The notes under the pieces: model-generated
What the model was told of the DNA's origin: nothing
Database searches by the model: none
What the model saw: the letters and a program-made list of their open reading frames with translations, nothing else
Translations under genes and position numbers: made by a program
Shown: piece by piece, positions 61,762 through 64,000 of the stretch
Position numbering within the stretch: position 1 is the first letter of the stretch
How the letters are laid out: each line of letters starts with the position of its first letter
NCBI GenBank assembly: GCA_040285825.1
Contig: JAUPSS010000009.1
Coordinates: 248,001 to 312,000, forward strand
DNA from: Eukaryota sp. TZLM1-RC
Lineage: Eukaryota; Metamonada: BaSk clade
Reading direction: 5' to 3'
DNA length: 64,000 nt

Positions 61762-62266
61762 GATTAGTTGACATTTTACCATTAGAAAGTTATTGTATTG
61801 AATCGAGTTTTGGTTTAATTTTGGTAGCTTAGGAATCCTAAGTTGGGATGTTTTATTTAATTTCGAAGTTATTGACCCTTTTTATTTTTTGATAGTTCTT
61901 TATAAACCTAATAAGTTTATTTAATTTATATTTATTATAGATTGATGAATCTGGTTTAATAATGTTTTTTTCAGAACTTAATTGTTGATAATGATTGCAT
62001 TGGTATTTTTTGATTAGAACACAAAAACCGATAACAAAAAAAAATAAAAGCATAAAAAGATAAAAAAAAGATAAAAAGATAAAAGATAAAAAGCATGAAA
62101 CCTATACTGTGTTATATGTATAGAATCTATAATAAACACATCTCCATTCTCAACGCTCTGCTGCCTATCATAGTGGCTTTACCTTTCTGTCCCAGAAGAG
62201 GAAAAAATAAGGTTGATGTACTGCAAGTAGACCCTCAAAACTCGTTTGCCTCAAAGCAAATCTTCT
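61762..62266. other. Intergenic with (AAAAGAT)-type simple repeat
   Basis: Holds an A-rich tandem repeat of AAAAAGAT/ATAAAAAG units at about 62036-62095. A short ATG frame at 62095-62277 overlaps the next gene's start and is probably chance. Confidence 0.5.
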
Positions 62267-63280
62267 ATGACCCTTAGATCTATACAAGACCTTTTACTCT
62301 TTTGCTCTGACTTATCGTGTTCCAACTTTCTCCATTTCCTCAAATCAACACCATTCACTTATCAGTCCGATACATGCTTATCGAATCTTTTACTATGGGG
62401 GCCTCAATTCAAAATACGTACCCTCATCCATGACGATCACATGTTTTTGGTCTCCAATTCTTCCAGTCCTTTCATTCTTGGTGCTCCCCTCGGCCCAGAA
62501 CCTTGGAAGGCGTCTCTCTCCTTATTGTCACATACTTCCTTCTTTAATCCCCCACTCGTTTTTGAACGGTTTCCTGTTTCCATTATACCTCCTTTTTCTA
62601 CGTTCTCTTTACCTGTTGAGGTCAGTTTGCAGCGAGAACACTTTGATTATGTCTATGAACTACAGAAACTTTCTCAGATATCTCTATGGAAAAGAAAAAA
62701 ACGTCAACGGCTCAACAAGGTTCTTACCAAGTACATTGTCTATGTTCAATACTTTACTGACTTAAATTCCATTTTTCATCAAGGAGCAAAAGACTTTCAG
62801 AAACAATGGATTCATGGTAAACCAAATTCGACCGGGCTTCATTCAGAATCTAGCAATCTAGATCTTTTATTTTCTGGACAAATAAACTTAGTAAATACTA
62901 TAGGAGTTTTAATGTTCCTTCACGAACCTAATAATGGCCATCAGTCTCCAACTCTCACTGTTTCTGACGATCCTCCTCCTCCTGGGTTTAATTTAAATGG
63001 TTTTGCTTTATTTGAAAGGTTACCCCGTCCTTTTAGGGATTCATTTATGGCAGTAGTCCATGTAGAAAAGGCCAATTCTCTGGTTCAAGGTTGTTATCAA
63101 GCGCTTTGTTATGCAGAGGCTTTGGTCATGAAAAAGCTGTTTAAGGATGTAGGTTATGTCAATCGGGAACAGGATTTGGGGTTAGAGTCTTTGAGAGTCT
63201 CCAAGACTGAACTAGGACCATCATTTATGATTGAAAAAGGTAGGTTAAAGGCAAGTAATAAAACAGCTTTAAATTGTTGA
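62267..63280 (+). CDS. Unrecognised protein, 337 aa
   Basis: Starts at the ATG at 62267. Mixed alpha/beta composition, no membrane segment. A basic patch WKRKKRQRL near residue 145 is followed by helical and acidic stretches. Near residues 265-295, MAVVHVEKANSLVQGCYQALCYAEALVMK has a strand-then-helix look reminiscent of nuclease-like folds (ExK ... QxxxYA), but key residues are not in full agreement. No family assigned. It is co-directional with TFB4, 505 bp away. Confidence 0.6.
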   Translation: MTLRSIQDLLLFCSDLSCSNFLHFLKSTPFTYQSDTCLSNLLLWGPQFKIRTLIHDDHMFLVSNSSSPFILGAPLGPEPWKASLSLLSHTSFFNPPLVFERFPVSIIPPFSTFSLPVEVSLQREHFDYVYELQKLSQISLWKRKKRQRLNKVLTKYIVYVQYFTDLNSIFHQGAKDFQKQWIHGKPNSTGLHSESSNLDLLFSGQINLVNTIGVLMFLHEPNNGHQSPTLTVSDDPPPPGFNLNGFALFERLPRPFRDSFMAVVHVEKANSLVQGCYQALCYAEALVMKKLFKDVGYVNREQDLGLESLRVSKTELGPSFMIEKGRLKASNKTALNC

Positions 63281-63699
63281 TCTTTTAATTTCATATTGTT
63301 TTCCTTCTTTAATCAAAATTGATAGTAAACACCAACACACTGACTCCAAAGTAGAGCAAACATAATCTTAACAGAAGAGTTTTCTGCTTCGTTCTTACCT
63401 AAATGCCACAGTGGAGAAGAAGAGCTAAGAATGACACGTCACGCCAGCCATGAATAGGTTTTGGACAAAAATTAGTTAAAAATTGATTAACTAAATACGT
63501 GCATTAGTTGTGGATAATGGTTTGGAATGTTTGTGTTTCAACTAGAAGCACTATTTTTGTACATTAATTTACAAATACTCATAGTTTAGGTTCAGGTCAA
63601 CTAAAGCTTTTGCAGCTCAAATGTTATTGTAGTTTGATTTCAATCTATCTTGGTTTTTGTTAATGTGTCAGCCAAATATAATATTATTAAATAATATAT
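63281..63699. other. Intergenic, no gene seen
   Basis: AT-rich spacer with no notable structure. Confidence 0.45.
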
Positions 63700-64000
63700 T
63701 CACTCAACCACAGAGGATCTATGCAAGACAAATGCTTTAAAAAATGCACAATCCGAAGTATCCTGCCTTGATGATTCAGAAATATACAAACAGAAGTTAT
63801 ATGGAAATCCTTTGAAAGAATTGAAACATGTTCTTCATTTTGACTACCAATTTTCCGCATTTGCTATATCTTTGTATGGTCGTCTGGGCAAGGTTGTCAT
63901 AAATTTTATTGATAATTTTGAAAATCTTGTAAAAAGAAAAATGAATAAGCGTTTTGATCGTCGTTTATGGTTAAATCGTATTGTTTTTACTATTTTCAAT
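63700..64000 (+). pseudogene. LINE remnant K, running off the right edge
   Basis: Encodes KLYGNPLKELKHVLHFDYQF, SAFAISLYGRLGKVVINFID and WLNRIVFTIFN, the RLE LINE C-terminal block. It is closest to remnant L and continues beyond the window, so its condition at the 3' end is unknown. Confidence 0.65.

Noticed and set aside
62095-62277. 60-codon ATG frame upstream of the 62267 gene
   Set aside because: It starts in a simple repeat and overlaps the next gene's start in another frame; likely chance.
1-64000. tRNA, rRNA or bacterial-type operon signals
   Set aside because: No cloverleaf with a GGTTCGA-type arm, no rRNA-like stretch and no ribosome-binding-site pattern before starts was seen by eye; a tRNAscan run would be decisive.

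Overview
The window looks like the nuclear DNA of a small, AT-rich, single-celled eukaryote. It carries eukaryote-only genes (COG4, TFIIH p34, a PP2A catalytic subunit, a COMM-domain protein, an RBM5/RBM10-like protein), AATAAA-type signals after stop codons, standard stop codons, and spliceosomal introns of only 26-32 nt. I cannot name the lineage. Host genes lie close together on both strands; between them sit many transposon remnants.

Layout: 0.2-2.2 kb, P-loop NTPase fused to a PD-(D/E)XK-like nuclease. 2.9-9 kb, remnants of restriction-like-endonuclease (RLE) LINEs, one split by a complete MULE DNA transposon with its terminal repeats and 9-bp target duplication. 9.2-15.6 kb, two coiled-coil genes, a metallophosphoesterase and intron-bearing PP2A. 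15.6-21.2 kb, a dead Fanzor2 element, a broken Ulp1-like protease/family-B polymerase fragment, another LINE and a small gene. 21.6-30.4 kb, a giant RCC1/IPT/cysteine-rich/multi-pass membrane protein whose only visible intron is made of telomere-like repeats. 31.3-38.2 kb, an intact Fanzor1 gene and several short genes, most with Fanzor remnants at their 5' ends. 39.7-41.6 kb, a TMEM62-like protein. 41.7-50 kb, LINE and Fanzor graveyard with two short genes. 50-55 kb, PH-domain protein, COG4, RBM5-like protein. 55-60.3 kb, an R-type lectin with a PGGFPGQQ tail among LINE debris. 60.9-63.3 kb, TFIIH p34 and an unknown gene. A LINE fragment runs off the right edge.

The most notable system is the Fanzor (eukaryotic TnpB-like, RNA-guided nuclease) population. 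Two families are present in at least seven copies. In four cases the 3' end of a Fanzor2 element stops 4-5 nt before a gene's start codon, in the same orientation; a Fanzor1 element stops 1 nt before a fifth. These element ends can form hairpins, one with a compensatory base change, as expected of a guide RNA (omega RNA) encoded at the element's 3' end. The second notable feature is the set of ultra-short introns with a branch-like motif at a fixed distance from the 3' AG, one of them apparently born from telomeric repeats.
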